Below are positions 1 through 9,391 of a stretch of 37,266 nt of DNA, piece after piece. The stretch spans positions 1 through 37,266 of the forward strand of contig CAZHVS010000027.1 of assembly GCA_964536015.1 (NCBI GenBank), read 5' to 3'. Source of the stretch: CAZHVS01 sp964536015. GTDB taxonomy: Bacteria > Bacteroidota > Ignavibacteria > Ignavibacteriales > Ignavibacteriaceae. The position numbers and the translations under genes are program-made. A model generated the notes under the pieces. That model ran no database searches and was not told the origin of the DNA. It saw only the letters and a list, made by a program, of their open reading frames with translations. Within the stretch, counting starts at the first letter, position 1; every line of letters begins with the position of its first letter.

Positions 1-234
1 AAATTAAATATAACCTTAACGGCTGACAGTACGCTGAGCCGGAGAGCCGGCCGCAGCCGCGGGAAAGCCGCGCGCGACGGGCTGGCTAGCGCCGCCCGCC
101 TAGCCCGACAGTAGTGGACCCGCGTAAACTCCTGAAATCCCGGCGCACAGCGCCATACAAGTTAACTTCCCGCGGCTCGCAACTTGGCGACCACCGGCGA
201 GCCACTAAAACCTCATTACTTAGCGTCACGGCCG
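1..234. other. Non-coding left edge, no gene seen
   Basis: This stretch holds GC-rich inverted sequences around 40-110 and no convincing reading frame or tRNA. It precedes the tandem array and may be a diverged continuation of it. No telomere-like short repeat is visible at base 1, so I cannot say whether this is a true chromosome end. Confidence 0.5.
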
Positions 235-1430
235 CGATTCGCCAGCCGCGGCTTCCGCTGAAAAATTTATAAAAAATTTACGGGCCGCGGTAACCGACAA
301 ATAGGCTTACAGGGGCCTTAAGCTGTTACTAGCGGGCCGGCCACTTAAAAATCTTTTTAGGCTTTCGCGCCCGGCCGCCCGGTTCGCCAGTAGTAGATTC
401 CGCGGAAAATTTTCTGAAAAAGCTGCCCGGGCTGACGGTACGCGATAAGTCTGCTTCCAGGCGGCTTAATCCGGTACCCCAGCCCCAGCCCCCTAAAAAA
501 ATTTTTTTTTAGGCTTTCGCGCCCAGCCCCTGGATTCGCCAGTAGTAAATCCCGCGGAAAATTTTCTGAAAAATTTTCCGGGTAGCCGGTACACGCCAAA
601 GCCGTCTACAAGGAGCCTTAGCGTGGTACAACCAACCACGCAGCTACCTAAAAAAAATTTTTAGGATTTCGCGTACGGAACCCGGATTCGCCAGTAGTAG
701 ATTCCGCGGAAAATTTTCTGAAAAATTTTCCGGGTCGCCGGTACCGGCCAAACCGGCCTCCAGGGCGGGTTAATTGCGCGCCACCAGCCCGTTAGCTCCC
801 TAAAAAAAAATTTTTAGGATTTCGCGTCCGGGCCCCGGATTCGCCAGTAGTAGAATCCGCGGAAAATTTTACGAAAAATTTTCCGGGTCGACGGTACCCG
901 CCAAACCGGCCTCCGGGGCTGATTAATAGGGTACCGCCAGCCCGTTAGCTCCCTAAAAAAAAATTTTTAGGATTTCGCGCCGGGCCCCCGGATTCGCCAG
1001 TAGTAGATTCCGCGGAAAAATTTCTGAAAAAATTTCCGGAGCGCCGGTACCCGCCAAACAGGCCTCCAGGGCTGCTTAATTGGGTACCACCGGCCCGTTA
1101 GCTACCTAAAAAAAAATTTTTAGGATTTCGCGCCCGGCCCCCGGATTCGCCAGTAGTAGATTCCGCGGAAATTTTTCTGAAAAATTTTCCGGGTCGCCGG
1201 CACCGCCAAACCGGCCTCCAGGGCGGATTAATTGGGCGCCACCAGCCCGTCAGCTCCCTAAAAAAAAATTTTTAGGATTTCGCGTCCGGCCCCCGGATTC
1301 GCCAGTAGTAGATTCCGCGGAAATTTTCGGAAATTTTTTTGGGCGGGGCTCGCTGGTAGGTACTAGTCTGGCCTGCAGTCGGCGTGGATCGCGCCAGTCC
1401 CGCCACGGTGGGCAACTAAAAATTTTTAGT
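235..1430. repeat. Tandem array of ~152 bp units, about eight copies
   Basis: The motif GATTCGCCAG(TAGTAG) recurs at about 236, 381, 532, 684, 837, 990, 1143 and 1295, giving a period of 151-153 bp; the first spacing is about 146 bp. The first and last copies are diverged. Each inner unit carries two AT-rich hairpins inside GC-rich flanks. One is GGAAAATTTT/AAAATTTTCC with a four-base loop (for example 708-717 with 722-731). The other is CTAAAAA/TTTTTAG (for example 648-664, and a perfect 14-base palindrome at 1416-1429). No reading frame runs through it. All genes point away from it, so a replication-start or transcription-control role is plausible; that is inference. Confidence 0.93.
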
Positions 1431-1754
1431 ATCTAGCGCTGACCGCGGGCTCTCCGGTAGCTTAATCCGCCGAAAACCTATTAACGACTGCGGCACGCGT
1501 GCGGCTAGCGGTAGGCCGCACAAGGTGCTTTAAACGCATAATTTACAAGCAGCTAGATTGCTGTTTGAAACGCCTGGCGCCTATATGCGTGCTACGCGCC
1601 GGCTTTTAATAAACTAGTAAGCGTGCTTGTTATAATCACACGCGTCTCCGGGCGGCGACCGGTCTGTACTAACCATGCGTTAGATGCGCCGGCCAGTCGC
1701 GGTTTATCCCGTGACGGCCGGCCGCTGAGCAGACCGCGGCGGCGCGTGACCCGA
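1431..1754. other. Non-coding spacer between repeat array and tRNA-Phe
   Basis: There is no supported gene in these ~320 bases; frames on both strands are short and carry no recognisable motif. It lies directly upstream of the first gene of an all-plus-strand genome, so it is a reasonable place for a promoter. I see no motif I can defend as one. Confidence 0.6.
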
Positions 1755-1825
1755 CTTTTCGTGGTGTAGTGGTAGCACGCGAGGCTGAAAACCTCGCAGC
1801 CCTGGTTCAATTCCAGGCGAAAAGA
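1755..1825 (+). tRNA. trnF: tRNA-Phe (GAA)
   Basis: A complete cloverleaf can be drawn. The acceptor stem is CTTTTCG/CGAAAAG (1755-1761 with 1818-1824). The anticodon stem is CGAGG/CCTCG with loop CTGAAAA, giving anticodon GAA. The T stem is CCTGG/CCAGG with loop TTCAATT. The discriminator is A at 1825. It is the first gene after the repeat array and is followed four bases later by tRNA-Met. Phe is one of the few tRNAs usually retained in ciliate mtDNA. Confidence 0.95.
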
Positions 1826-1829
1826 CAAA

Positions 1830-1897
1830 GCGGAGGGTGCGGTCATACCAGTGGGCTCATACCCCGCTCAGGCCGGGTTCAACTCCCGGACTCCGCC
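1830..1897 (+). tRNA. trnM: tRNA-Met (CAT)
   Basis: The acceptor stem is GCGGAG/CTCCGC, with the seventh pair (G-A) mismatched. The anticodon stem is GTGGG/CCCGC with loop CTCATAC, giving anticodon CAT. The T stem is CCGGG/CCCGG with loop TTCAACT. Sequence alone does not decide whether it is the initiator or elongator form; as the only Met tRNA seen it may serve initiation. A very strong GC hairpin follows at 1900. Confidence 0.92.
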
Positions 1898-1899
1898 AT

Positions 1900-1936
1900 A
1901 GGCCCAGCGCGCGCGTCGCTCGCGCGCGTAGGGCCT
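1900..1936 (+). other. Strong GC hairpin after tRNA-Met
   Basis: AGGCCC (1900-1905) pairs with GGGCCT (1931-1936). CGCGCGCG (1908-1915) pairs with CGCGCGCG (1921-1928) around the loop TCGCT, with a two-by-two internal loop between the stems. It begins three bases after tRNA-Met and could act in transcript processing or termination. No T-run follows, so a bacterial-style terminator is not supported. Confidence 0.6.
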
Positions 1937-2093
1937 GTACACAGCTTGGCAGGGCTGGCGCTAACGCGCGAACACTGCAAGGAGCCATGCTACGGTGACA
2001 AGGGTTACGCGAAGCTTTGCGCATCTGGCCTCATTTCGTGCCGTGCGCGCTTCGCGGCCTCCGCCTCAATAGGCATTGTAGCCATAGGTAAGT

Positions 2094-2684
2094 TTGCGGC
2101 TCGTCTTCCTGGTAACGATATGTGGTCTAGAGCTCTTTAAGCTTCTTACACAAACCTATCATCAACTGAGCTGGCAAGCGGTGACGCTAATCGCCCTCTC
2201 TTTACTGCTTAAAGCCGTTTGGACTACTTACGTCATTGCTTTTTTCAGAGCGATGTGTGAAGATGACCGGACCGTTTTCGCCCGGATGCGACAGTTAGCA
2301 GTCGACTGTACACTAAACGCGGCGCGCCGTTTAGCCACCGCATGCAACCTAGGAGTGCGCCAACTCGATCTAACAAAGCTTATACGCAACCCGGCAGCAT
2401 TATTCACGCACTTAATCCGCGCTCAATTAAATAGGAAAAATTTTATGTCTGGACTATTCAACTCTAGGCAAATAAGAGCGTACAGGTTAGTCAGCTATGC
2501 AATGAGGCTAGCGCAGCGCCCTACGGAGCTACTTAGAAAGCTAACGTCTAGACTATCTGGAGCAGTTTCGGCCGCAGCGGAGCGACTGTCTGGGTCTAAG
2601 CTTGCCGGATATCTACCGATAGTAATGAGCGCCTCACTCTGGGTGACGGGAATCGTAGCTCTTATTCTTATTTTCCTATTATAA
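2094..2684 (+). CDS. orf196, unknown protein with membrane segments at both ends
   Basis: This is a 196-codon open frame with an in-frame TAG at 2085, so the start must lie close to TTG 2094. The N-terminus is hydrophobic (about residues 2-55, possibly two segments). A basic, Arg/Lys-rich middle of about 110 residues follows. The last ~25 residues form another hydrophobic segment ending in LILIFLL. I do not recognise the family. The stop TAA is one base before the ATG of the next ORF, which suggests the two are translated as a pair. It could be a fast-evolving ciliate mitochondrial membrane subunit, but nothing in the sequence proves that. Confidence 0.6.
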   Translation: MRLVFLVTICGLELFKLLTQTYHQLSWQAVTLIALSLLLKAVWTTYVIAFFRAMCEDDRTVFARMRQLAVDCTLNAARRLATACNLGVRQLDLTKLIRNPAALFTHLIRAQLNRKNFMSGLFNSRQIRAYRLVSYAMRLAQRPTELLRKLTSRLSGAVSAAAERLSGSKLAGYLPIVMSASLWVTGIVALILIFLL

Positions 2685-2685
2685 A

Positions 2686-3732
2686 ATGCGCGGGTCTAAG
2701 CTTTTAATCTGACTACGCAAGGTGGTTTCGTTTGTCAGACGATGCGCGAAGAGGCTAGCTAAGCTGTTTGTAGACCACGCGTTCGGCAATCAGCCTATCC
2801 AGCACTTCGAGCGCGCTTGGCTTTATAACTTTTTGCATGACTACTACGCTAACGATGGACGCTACAGAACCAAAATTGCGCGCATTCTGGAAGCTTACTA
2901 CGCCCGCCTCGCTAAACTTACTAAGGGTAAGCTGCGCGAGATAGTCGAGCTATGCGGCCAGATGATTTGCTCGCTGTACGACACAGGCACCCTGCGCGGG
3001 CTCCTACTTCCGCTACTAGACTCTAATAGCGCGTTCCTTAGGGAGCTGGCTGAGTGCCTACTACGCGAGCCTGTTATAACGCGCTCAATTTTTCCTGGCA
3101 GCCTGGTGGCTGTGGTGGTTGATGCGGCCTATGTAGCCTTTTGCTTAATGACTGGCGTGGACATTGACCTGGAGGTTCTAAGGCGGCTTTCCAGCTCGAC
3201 TGCAATCTTTGCTGGGCTCGCCTTCAGCTACTTCTCAAAATTCTATAGGCAGTACAAAGCAACAGGCCGCGTCAGCTGGTCGGCGTGGCCGAAGGCTCTA
3301 GGCGCTCTAGCCGTACTGGCGCTCATCGTAATCATAGTAAACGCTCCGCACCTCGCCGTCTTACTTATCGCGCGGTTACTCGACGAAGGAATCTCCGACG
3401 ACGGCTCATTCTGGGTTGTGGCGATTGCTCTAAAGAGCTTGCTCGACGGGGGTGACGCGCTGCACAGCATGCTGCTTATCTTGCGCATGCTGCACGCGAT
3501 TGGTCGCCACGCGTTAGGCGGCTGGGTCTACTTGGTAGATCTAGTTGCGCTAGCGTTTATAGTGTTCGAGGCTGTTAAACTTATCGCTAAAATCGCTTTG
3601 CTATGGCCGCTCTACCCGCTATTAGCGTACACCCTTCTAACCTACAGCTTTTTGCTCGCCCGCCGCGTATGGCCAAAAATACGACGCGCGCTGCGAAAGC
3701 TAAAAAACTGGTGACGGGGCCGTAATAAATAG
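2686..3732 (+). CDS. orf348, unknown multi-pass membrane protein
   Basis: Reading TGA as Trp gives 348 codons from ATG 2686, one base after the orf196 stop, to TAG 3730-3732. TGA codons fall near both ends (2710 and 3712), so a standard-code reading truncates it to a GTG-started frame at 2722. Residues 1-35 are basic. The next ~100 residues look soluble. Hydrophobic stretches follow at roughly 118-140, 165-185, 200-230 and 270-325, and the C-terminus is basic. It resembles no complex I subunit or ribosomal protein I know. Coupling to orf196 suggests a shared role; that is inference. Confidence 0.7.
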
Positions 3733-3882
3733 CGTGTTCGGCCAGGCTTCGGGTTTGGCTACTCGCTCGCTGTAGCCTTTACTCGACGTGCGCGTGCGCA
3801 ATGCGCGGGCTGCTTGGCTAACGCCACCCGTCAGCCTTGACGGGACGCCGGCCCAAGCCGGCGACGGCTGGGCAGCTCGCGC

Positions 3883-4251
3883 ATGCGTGCGTTGTTCGGT
3901 TCGAGCCAAAAGCCGCGCACGCCTTTGTCACGCAACTTGGATCTTATCTTCTACCTACTAGCAGCAATCTGACTTACTTTAACTGGGTGCGCTGCCTACA
4001 CGTGCAATGCGTGCATAACTGTAAAATTTAGTGCTATTTGCGCGGCCGTAGGCTTAGCCATTTCCCAAAGCTGGACCGCGTTTGCTGCGGCCGCTTTTAT
4101 ATTCTTACTACTCGTAATACTTGTTATTATACGCGGAGGAGCCCCTAGGTATAGAGTTGATCAGCTGGCAGCCTTTAACTTCTCAACGCTGCTGCCGGCG
4201 GGTGCATCCGTTGCGGTAATAAGCATAGTTCTACTAGTTTTGCTCGCCTAG
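3883..4251 (+). CDS. nad1_b: NADH dehydrogenase subunit 1, C-terminal part (nad1_b)
   Basis: This 122-codon frame starts at ATG 3883 and needs one TGA read as Trp. Near residues 84-100 it contains IIRGGAPRYRVDQL, matching the NuoH/ND1 C-terminal motif R..LPR.RYDQ. After the motif comes a last membrane helix (STLLPAGASVAV...). Two further hydrophobic segments precede the motif. It supplies the ND1 end missing from nad1_a at 6841-7641. Splitting of nad1 is known in Tetrahymena, Paramecium and Oxytricha. Here the C-terminal piece lies upstream of the N-terminal piece on the same strand, separated by the LSU 3' fragment. The two polypeptides presumably assemble in the proximal membrane arm of complex I. 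Confidence 0.82.
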
Positions 4252-4274
4252 CTGAAACTAGGTAAGCTAACGCG

Positions 4275-6705
4275 CGGAGTTGCTCCGCTAAAAGCTTTTC
4301 GGGCGAGTACTGCGGCACACGGCATACGCTGCGGGAAAGCAGGGGTTAGCGGGCGCGCGGCTTTTCGCTGGTGTAAGGCGTCTTGCTGTTCGTTGTGCGC
4401 CCCCGGGTGGGTCAACACCCAAGGCTAAAACGTCTGGTATCGACAGTGAACTAAGTAGTGTGAGTGAAAGGTGAAAGAGAGGCCCGTAGCGGGCGGTGAA
4501 AAGACCAACTTCCTGAAACTCGGTGTTTAAACGGTTGAAGCTATAGGCGACAACGTACCTTCTGTATAATGGTCCAGCTAGTTAATAGATATAGCGAGCT
4601 TAACTGATAAGGTAGGCGCATGTAAAAAATAACGCGGCAACGCGCTAAAGTTATATTTATTATACCCGAAGCCAAGCGATCTAGCCGTGTGCAGGCTGCG
4701 CCCTGGGCAAGGGCCGAACTCGTGAGTGTCGCAATACTCTGAGATGACATGCGGCTAGGGGTGATAGACCAATCAAGCTTGGTTATAGCTGGTTCTCCGC
4801 GAAATATATTTTAGTATGACGGGCCGCGCGCTAGCCGGGGTAAGGTAACCTGCGTTCGTGGGATCCTACAATACGGCTGAGCTTCGCGGCCTAGGCAGAC
4901 GCGGGGCGCAAAGGTCACGCGTCGAGAGGGAAACAGCCCAGACCGTCGGATAAGGCGCCTAACTAGCTGATAAGTTGGAAAGACGTGCCGCGGAAAAATC
5001 GTGCGGGTGGTTGGCTTAGAGGCAGCAATCCATCAAAGAAAGCGTAGCAGCTCACCGCATGAATATTGGTGTGTTGAGTGCCAGCTTCCGCGGCGCTCTG
5101 AATTTTGTAGAGGCATTTAAGCAGCTGGCCGAAGCCGCGGGCTTCTAAAAGAGGCGGTAGCGGAGTGCTCTGTATATCGACAATACTTGGCTAGAGATAG
5201 CTTGGGAAGAGATCAGAGTCAATGATGCTGGAATTAGTAACGTTTTTTTGGTTTGATACCAAAGCACCTAAAGCCCAAGGTTTTCAGACGCCGCGCGTAG
5301 CCGCTCTGCTTTGCGGACTACGGCTACGGCGGACACAACTGTACGCTCCGACGCTTGTCGAGTGCGAGTTAGACAGCCTCTTAGTTATAGGCGAAAGCCG
5401 ATGTTACGAAGAGCTAGCACGGATAAGACTGACGTCGGCCTAACACGCTGAGAAGGTCCAGGAAAAGTCCGTGCTATTAGACTGTACTGTAAACCGACAC
5501 TGGTGGGCGGGTAGACAATACCAGGGTGACGGGAGAATGTTGTTGAAGGAACTCGTCCAATTAGCCCCGTATCATCGGAGAAGGGGTACCCTTGCGGTAG
5601 CATTTAAGAGGGAGTGGCGACTGTTTAGCAAAAACACAAGACTCTGCAAAATTTAATGATGTAGTATAGAGTTTGACGCCTGCCCAGAGTTGGAAGGCTA
5701 ATCCACAAGGTGATCGGCGCACCTCACGGTGCGATCCCTTCGCCGTCGAGGATAAACCACAATAATCGGCGGCCGTATACCTGACGGTCCAAAGGTAGCG
5801 TAATCAGTTGGCGGCTCAATATCGCCCCGTACCAATGGCGTAACGACTGTTCCAATGTCTCCAACAACATCCCGGTGAACTCGAGTCGGTGGTGAAAATG
5901 CCACCTAGTCACAGCAGGACGGAAAGACCCCATGCACCTTTACTGTCATCTGGTGCTCCGCGCAGAAGAAGCGGTCTGAGAAGCCGAAAGGCGACTATTC
6001 TTTGTGGGCGCTGCGTGGTTAGCCGCTAATAAACGTGTTGCGGTGAACATCGCTAGAAAGCCAGTTTTACTGGGGGGGTAGCCTTCTAAAGAGTAACGAA
6101 GGTATGCAAGCAACGTAGGTGGCCCAAGTAGTTTCGCGGTCGCACGTGATTCTATAGCCAGAATGGGTGTATTGGGCCTGATAAAGAAACTGACAAGTTT
6201 TTTTAGGGTGGACGCCTGTCATACTGACCTGAGGTCGATGTTTGATAGTGGTCTCAATTAATGGATATAAGGTACGCTGGGGATAACAGGCTAATGTGCG
6301 CTGAGAGTCCCTATCGACGCGCATCGTTTGGCACCTCGATGTCGACTCATCACGTCCTGGGGAAGTACAACTCCCCAAGGGTCCGTCTGTTCGCCGGGCA
6401 ATGTGGTACGTGAGTTGGGTTCAGAACGTCGTGAGATAGTTCGGACCATATCCGCTGTGACATTAGACGTCAAAGTAGAGCCGGCCCTTGTACGAGAGGA
6501 ATGGGATCGTTCCTTTTTGGACTGACCTATGGTGATCGGGCTGTCTAGCAGGCAGGTCCGGAAGCTAAGTCAGGTCTCGATAACTGCTGAATGGTATCTA
6601 AGCGGGAAACAGCCTATGGAGACGTCATACGCAATCGCAGACGACGATGTATCTGCTAATCATTAGCGCGACTACGGAAGTGGAGCTGACCCCTCCACTA
6701 CTTGC
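4275..6705 (+). rRNA. rnl_b: Large subunit rRNA, 3' part (rnl_b)
   Basis: Conserved 23S blocks occur in order. AAGGCTAAAACG and GTGAACTAAGTAGTGTGAG (about 4420-4465) belong to domain I. Around 5780 is GGTCCAAAGGTAGCG, and around 5920 GGACGGAAAGACCCCATG, both domain V. GGCACCTCGATGTCG is near 6330, and the sarcin-ricin loop TTGTACGAGAGGA near 6490. GATAACTGCTGAATGGTATC near 6580 marks the 3' domain. The first few hundred bases of 23S are absent here and occur at about 9392-9712. Ends are estimates: the start falls soon after nad1_b, and the end near a 7-bp hairpin at 6679-6699. Confidence 0.93.
6679..6699 (+). other. Hairpin near the 3' end of rnl_b
   Basis: AGTGGAG (6679-6685) pairs perfectly with CTCCACT (6693-6699) around a seven-base loop. 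It lies just past the recognisable 3' domain of the LSU rRNA and may be its terminal helix or a processing signal. Confidence 0.45.
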
Positions 6706-6840
6706 CAGCTGGGCGGGGGCACGACGATGCGGCCACGAGAACGCCGCCCCACTGGCTTGACGGAGCTGGGGGCGTAGAAGCTTCCGCAAAGGCGCTGTAA
6801 CCGGTGAACGCTCCGAAAGGGGTGGAGCCTGAGAGATACG

Positions 6841-7641
6841 TTGCGTACTTCATTTCAGTCCTCCGACGTGCTAAATGTCTTTTACGCGTTAACTTGTTTA
6901 ATAACAATGCTTTTACTCGTAGTAGCTGTAGCAACGCTAATACTGCTTGAGCGCAAACTTCTAGCGCTGTCTCAGAGAAGAGTCGGCCCTGCTATTTTGG
7001 GCCGTCGCGGGATACTACAGATTGTAGCTGACGTCGTAAAGCCTCTATTTAAGGACATCTTTGAGCAGCGGCTGCAGACGGCTACCTTGGTGGCGGCCAG
7101 CGTCTGTTTTTTCCTGGTTACTCAGCTCGTATTTGCCGGCTTGTTCGAATTCGGTCCTGGCGCGTCGCTTTACAAAAGCTCTGAGGCCGTCGTGTACACT
7201 CAGGCCGCGTTTTCCGCGGGCTCTTGCCTCGCTATATTGCTTATAGGCTACTTGTCCGGGTCAAAGTATGGGATGCTGGGCGCTGTTAGACTGGCCCTTT
7301 GCGAGTTCGCGAACGATACAGCCTCTACTGTCGCGTGCGCTCTTGCAGTGTACGCTACATCAGGCTTTGACTATGCGTCGCTTACAGCCGGCCAATCGGG
7401 CGCGTGGTGCCTGTCTTTACTTGGTGTTTTGTACGCCACCGCACTAATTTTCCACGTATTTATCGCCGCCCAGCGGTCACCTACAGACCTAATCGAGGTT
7501 GAGGGCGAGCTGGTCGCAGGGTATAACCTCGAGTACAGCGGGGCGGATGTTCTCGTTATTTACTTTGCTGAGTACTTCCACCTATTTAACGCCGCCCTGC
7601 AGTTCATTTTCACAACGTTTGGCCTAGCCGCGCTGTACTAA
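6841..7641 (+). CDS. nad1_a: NADH dehydrogenase subunit 1, N-terminal part (nad1_a)
   Basis: These 266 codons from TTG 6841 to TAA 7639-7641 cover most of ND1/NuoH. Early on there is LILLERKLLALSQRRVGPA, the classic ER(K/R) loop, followed by IVADVVKPLFKDIF. Later comes the quinone-site region SPTDLIEVEGELVAGYNLEYSG with its Glu residues, and the frame ends inside a helix after AEYFHLF. The usual C-terminal R..PRYR.DQL segment is absent and is encoded separately as nad1_b at 3883. An in-frame TAG at 6775 limits extension; TTG 6841 fits the family length best. It sits tightly between the LSU 3' fragment and the SSU rRNA. Confidence 0.95.
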   Translation: MRTSFQSSDVLNVFYALTCLITMLLLVVAVATLILLERKLLALSQRRVGPAILGRRGILQIVADVVKPLFKDIFEQRLQTATLVAASVCFFLVTQLVFAGLFEFGPGASLYKSSEAVVYTQAAFSAGSCLAILLIGYLSGSKYGMLGAVRLALCEFANDTASTVACALAVYATSGFDYASLTAGQSGAWCLSLLGVLYATALIFHVFIAAQRSPTDLIEVEGELVAGYNLEYSGADVLVIYFAEYFHLFNAALQFIFTTFGLAALY

Positions 7642-7654
7642 TTTAACCGGCTGT

Positions 7655-9275
7655 CGCGGCAGCGAACGTTGGTTTATTCCTAAATGAGTCACTGAATATG
7701 ACTGTAGTTCTGAGTGAACGCGTGCGGACGGTTTAACACATGCTACACGACGCGCCTAGCATTCATAGCGCGTGGGATAGTGGTGAGTAACGGCGCCTTA
7801 TTTGCGCGCGGTTCGGCAAAAGATCAGTTTGTGCCAAGCTAGGGCGTGCCCGAAGCTAGAGCACTTCGACGGGATAAGATCCCGAATAAAACAGCGGGCG
7901 GACGCGTATAAAATTAAAATTAATAGTCGCACGCCGTCTACTGTAGAAAGAATGTTTGCCGCGCGCTTGTTGGCGATTGGGGGGTAATGGCGTTAGTGCT
8001 AGCCAAGAACCATAGCTGGGCTGAGAGGTCGGCCAGCCACTTCGGAACTGAAAAAACCCGGACTTCATAAAGAAGGCAGCAGTGGTGAATTCTGGTCAAC
8101 GGGGGGTACCCCAGACCGGCCGTCTGTGGGAAAAGCCGTATGTCTTTTACTTCATTGGCTAAAATAATGATGTTGCGCCAAGTCAGAACCTGTGGCTAAC
8201 GACGTGCCAGCAGTCGCGGCAAGACGTCGAACAGGGAGCGTTACTGGTCGTAATTGGGCGTAAAGAGTGGCTAGACTGCTAACGTAGTTGCATACTACAG
8301 CTATAGGTTCGCGCGTATCGTATGCAAAACCGTTATGCTAGAGCGTGGGTCGGGTTGTTGGCACGGGCATCCTAGCGATCAAATGCTGCGAGGCTGTCGA
8401 GGCGCCCTTGAGACCACGGTATGATTCCAACCCACGCTGACGTCAAACCACTTAAGTGTGGAAATCGAAAAGGATTAGGGACCCTTGTAGTCCACACCCT
8501 GAATGTATGGACATTGCTTATTGCGCGGATGCGCAGTAAGCCAGCTTACGCGTAAATGTCTCGCCTGGGTACTACGATCGCAAGATTAAAAGCTAATAAG
8601 ATTGGCGGGAGTTTGCACAAACGATGGGGCGCGTGGTTTAATTCGACAATGCACGTAAAACCTTACCCGTGCTATGCGCGTTAGGGTCAACCCTGTAGCA
8701 GGGAGTTGTTATCTATCGCGGAAAGGTGCTGCATGGCTGTCGTCAATTCGTGCTGTGAAGTTTAGCGTCGAGTCACTAAACGAATGTAACCTATGGCTAC
8801 GTGATGGGCGCGGGCTGTTTAACATTATCAAACGGCTCGCGACCTTAGCGTCGCTCGCGCTGGCCTGCTAACAGGCGGGCTGGCGTTAGGTTTAGTCGAC
8901 GTCAAGTCAACATGGCCTTTAAGGACGGGGCCACACATGTGCCACAATGGTGAAAACAATGTAACGCGAGGGCGTGAGGCCTGAGCAAAGGCAAAAATCA
9001 TCATAGTTCAAATTGCGCGCTGCAATTCGCGCGCATTGAGGAGGAATCGTTAGTAATCGCGGGGAAGAGGGCCGCGGTGAATGATAAATCAAACTTTGCA
9101 CACACCGCCCATCACGCTTGTGGAGGTGCCGCTGCTGTACAAGGTTGCACAGCTGGACGCCGCGCGCCGCGCGCCGGCCCAGCAGGCGGTCTTGACTGCG
9201 TCGGTGCTGGCTTAAGCTAAGTTGACACAAGGTAATAGTAGGGGAACCTGCTGTTGGAGTAGTAACATCAATAGA
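7655..9275 (+). rRNA. rns: Small subunit rRNA (rns)
   Basis: Conserved 16S blocks appear in order. TTTAACACATGCTACACG is near 7731. The 530 loop GTGCCAGCAGTCGCGGCAA is near 8205. ATGGCTGTCGTCAATTCGTG is near 8732. CACACATGTGCCACAATGG is near 8932. CACACACCGCCCATCACG is near 9099, and GGTAATAGTAGGGGAACCTG near 9230. The molecule looks continuous, about 1.6 kb, whereas some ciliate mitochondrial SSU genes are cut near the 5' end. No anti-Shine-Dalgarno CCTCC tail is visible after the last helix. The 5' end is set just after the nad1_a stop and the 3' end by homology; both are approximate. Confidence 0.94.
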
Positions 9276-9287
9276 TAGGCTGAGCAG

Positions 9288-9309
9288 CGCCCGTTACTAG
9301 TAACGGGCG
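9288..9309. other. Perfect 22-bp palindrome between rns and rnl_a
   Basis: CGCCCGTTACT is followed directly by its exact reverse complement, with no loop, so it is a fully two-fold symmetric site. It lies just after the SSU rRNA 3' end. As RNA it would form a hairpin that could mark the rRNA boundary; as DNA it could be a protein site. Within the rRNA cluster it is the longest perfect palindrome I noticed. Confidence 0.75.
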
Positions 9310-9362
9310 AGCGCGCTTGCACTGCGCGCCGGCGCTGGCCGTTCATAGTGCAAATTATTTGG

Positions 9363-9389
9363 TCGGCGTACTGTAACAGGTTACGCCGA
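9363..9389 (+). other. Hairpin just upstream of rnl_a
   Basis: TCGGCGTA (9363-9370) pairs with TACGCCGA (9382-9389) around an 11-base loop. It ends a few bases before the recognisable 5' end of the LSU rRNA, which suggests a processing signal or part of helix 1 of the fragment. Confidence 0.5.
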
Positions 9390-9391
9390 TA

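Noticed and set aside
357..599. Reverse-strand open frame inside the tandem array
   Set aside because: It simply spans repeat units, repeats its own sequence, and has no recognisable protein features.
235..1430. Possible CRISPR array from the regular repeats
   Set aside because: The units are contiguous ~152-bp tandem copies that are similar along their whole length, not short repeats separated by unique spacers.
1631..1636. TATAAT upstream of tRNA-Phe as a bacterial-type promoter
   Set aside because: A six-base match without a convincing partner box is expected by chance, and ciliate mitochondria use a phage-type polymerase.
3883..7641. Group I/II intron explanation for split nad1
   Set aside because: The pieces are in reversed order with a full rRNA fragment between them, each has its own stop or start, and no intron-encoded protein or catalytic core is visible.
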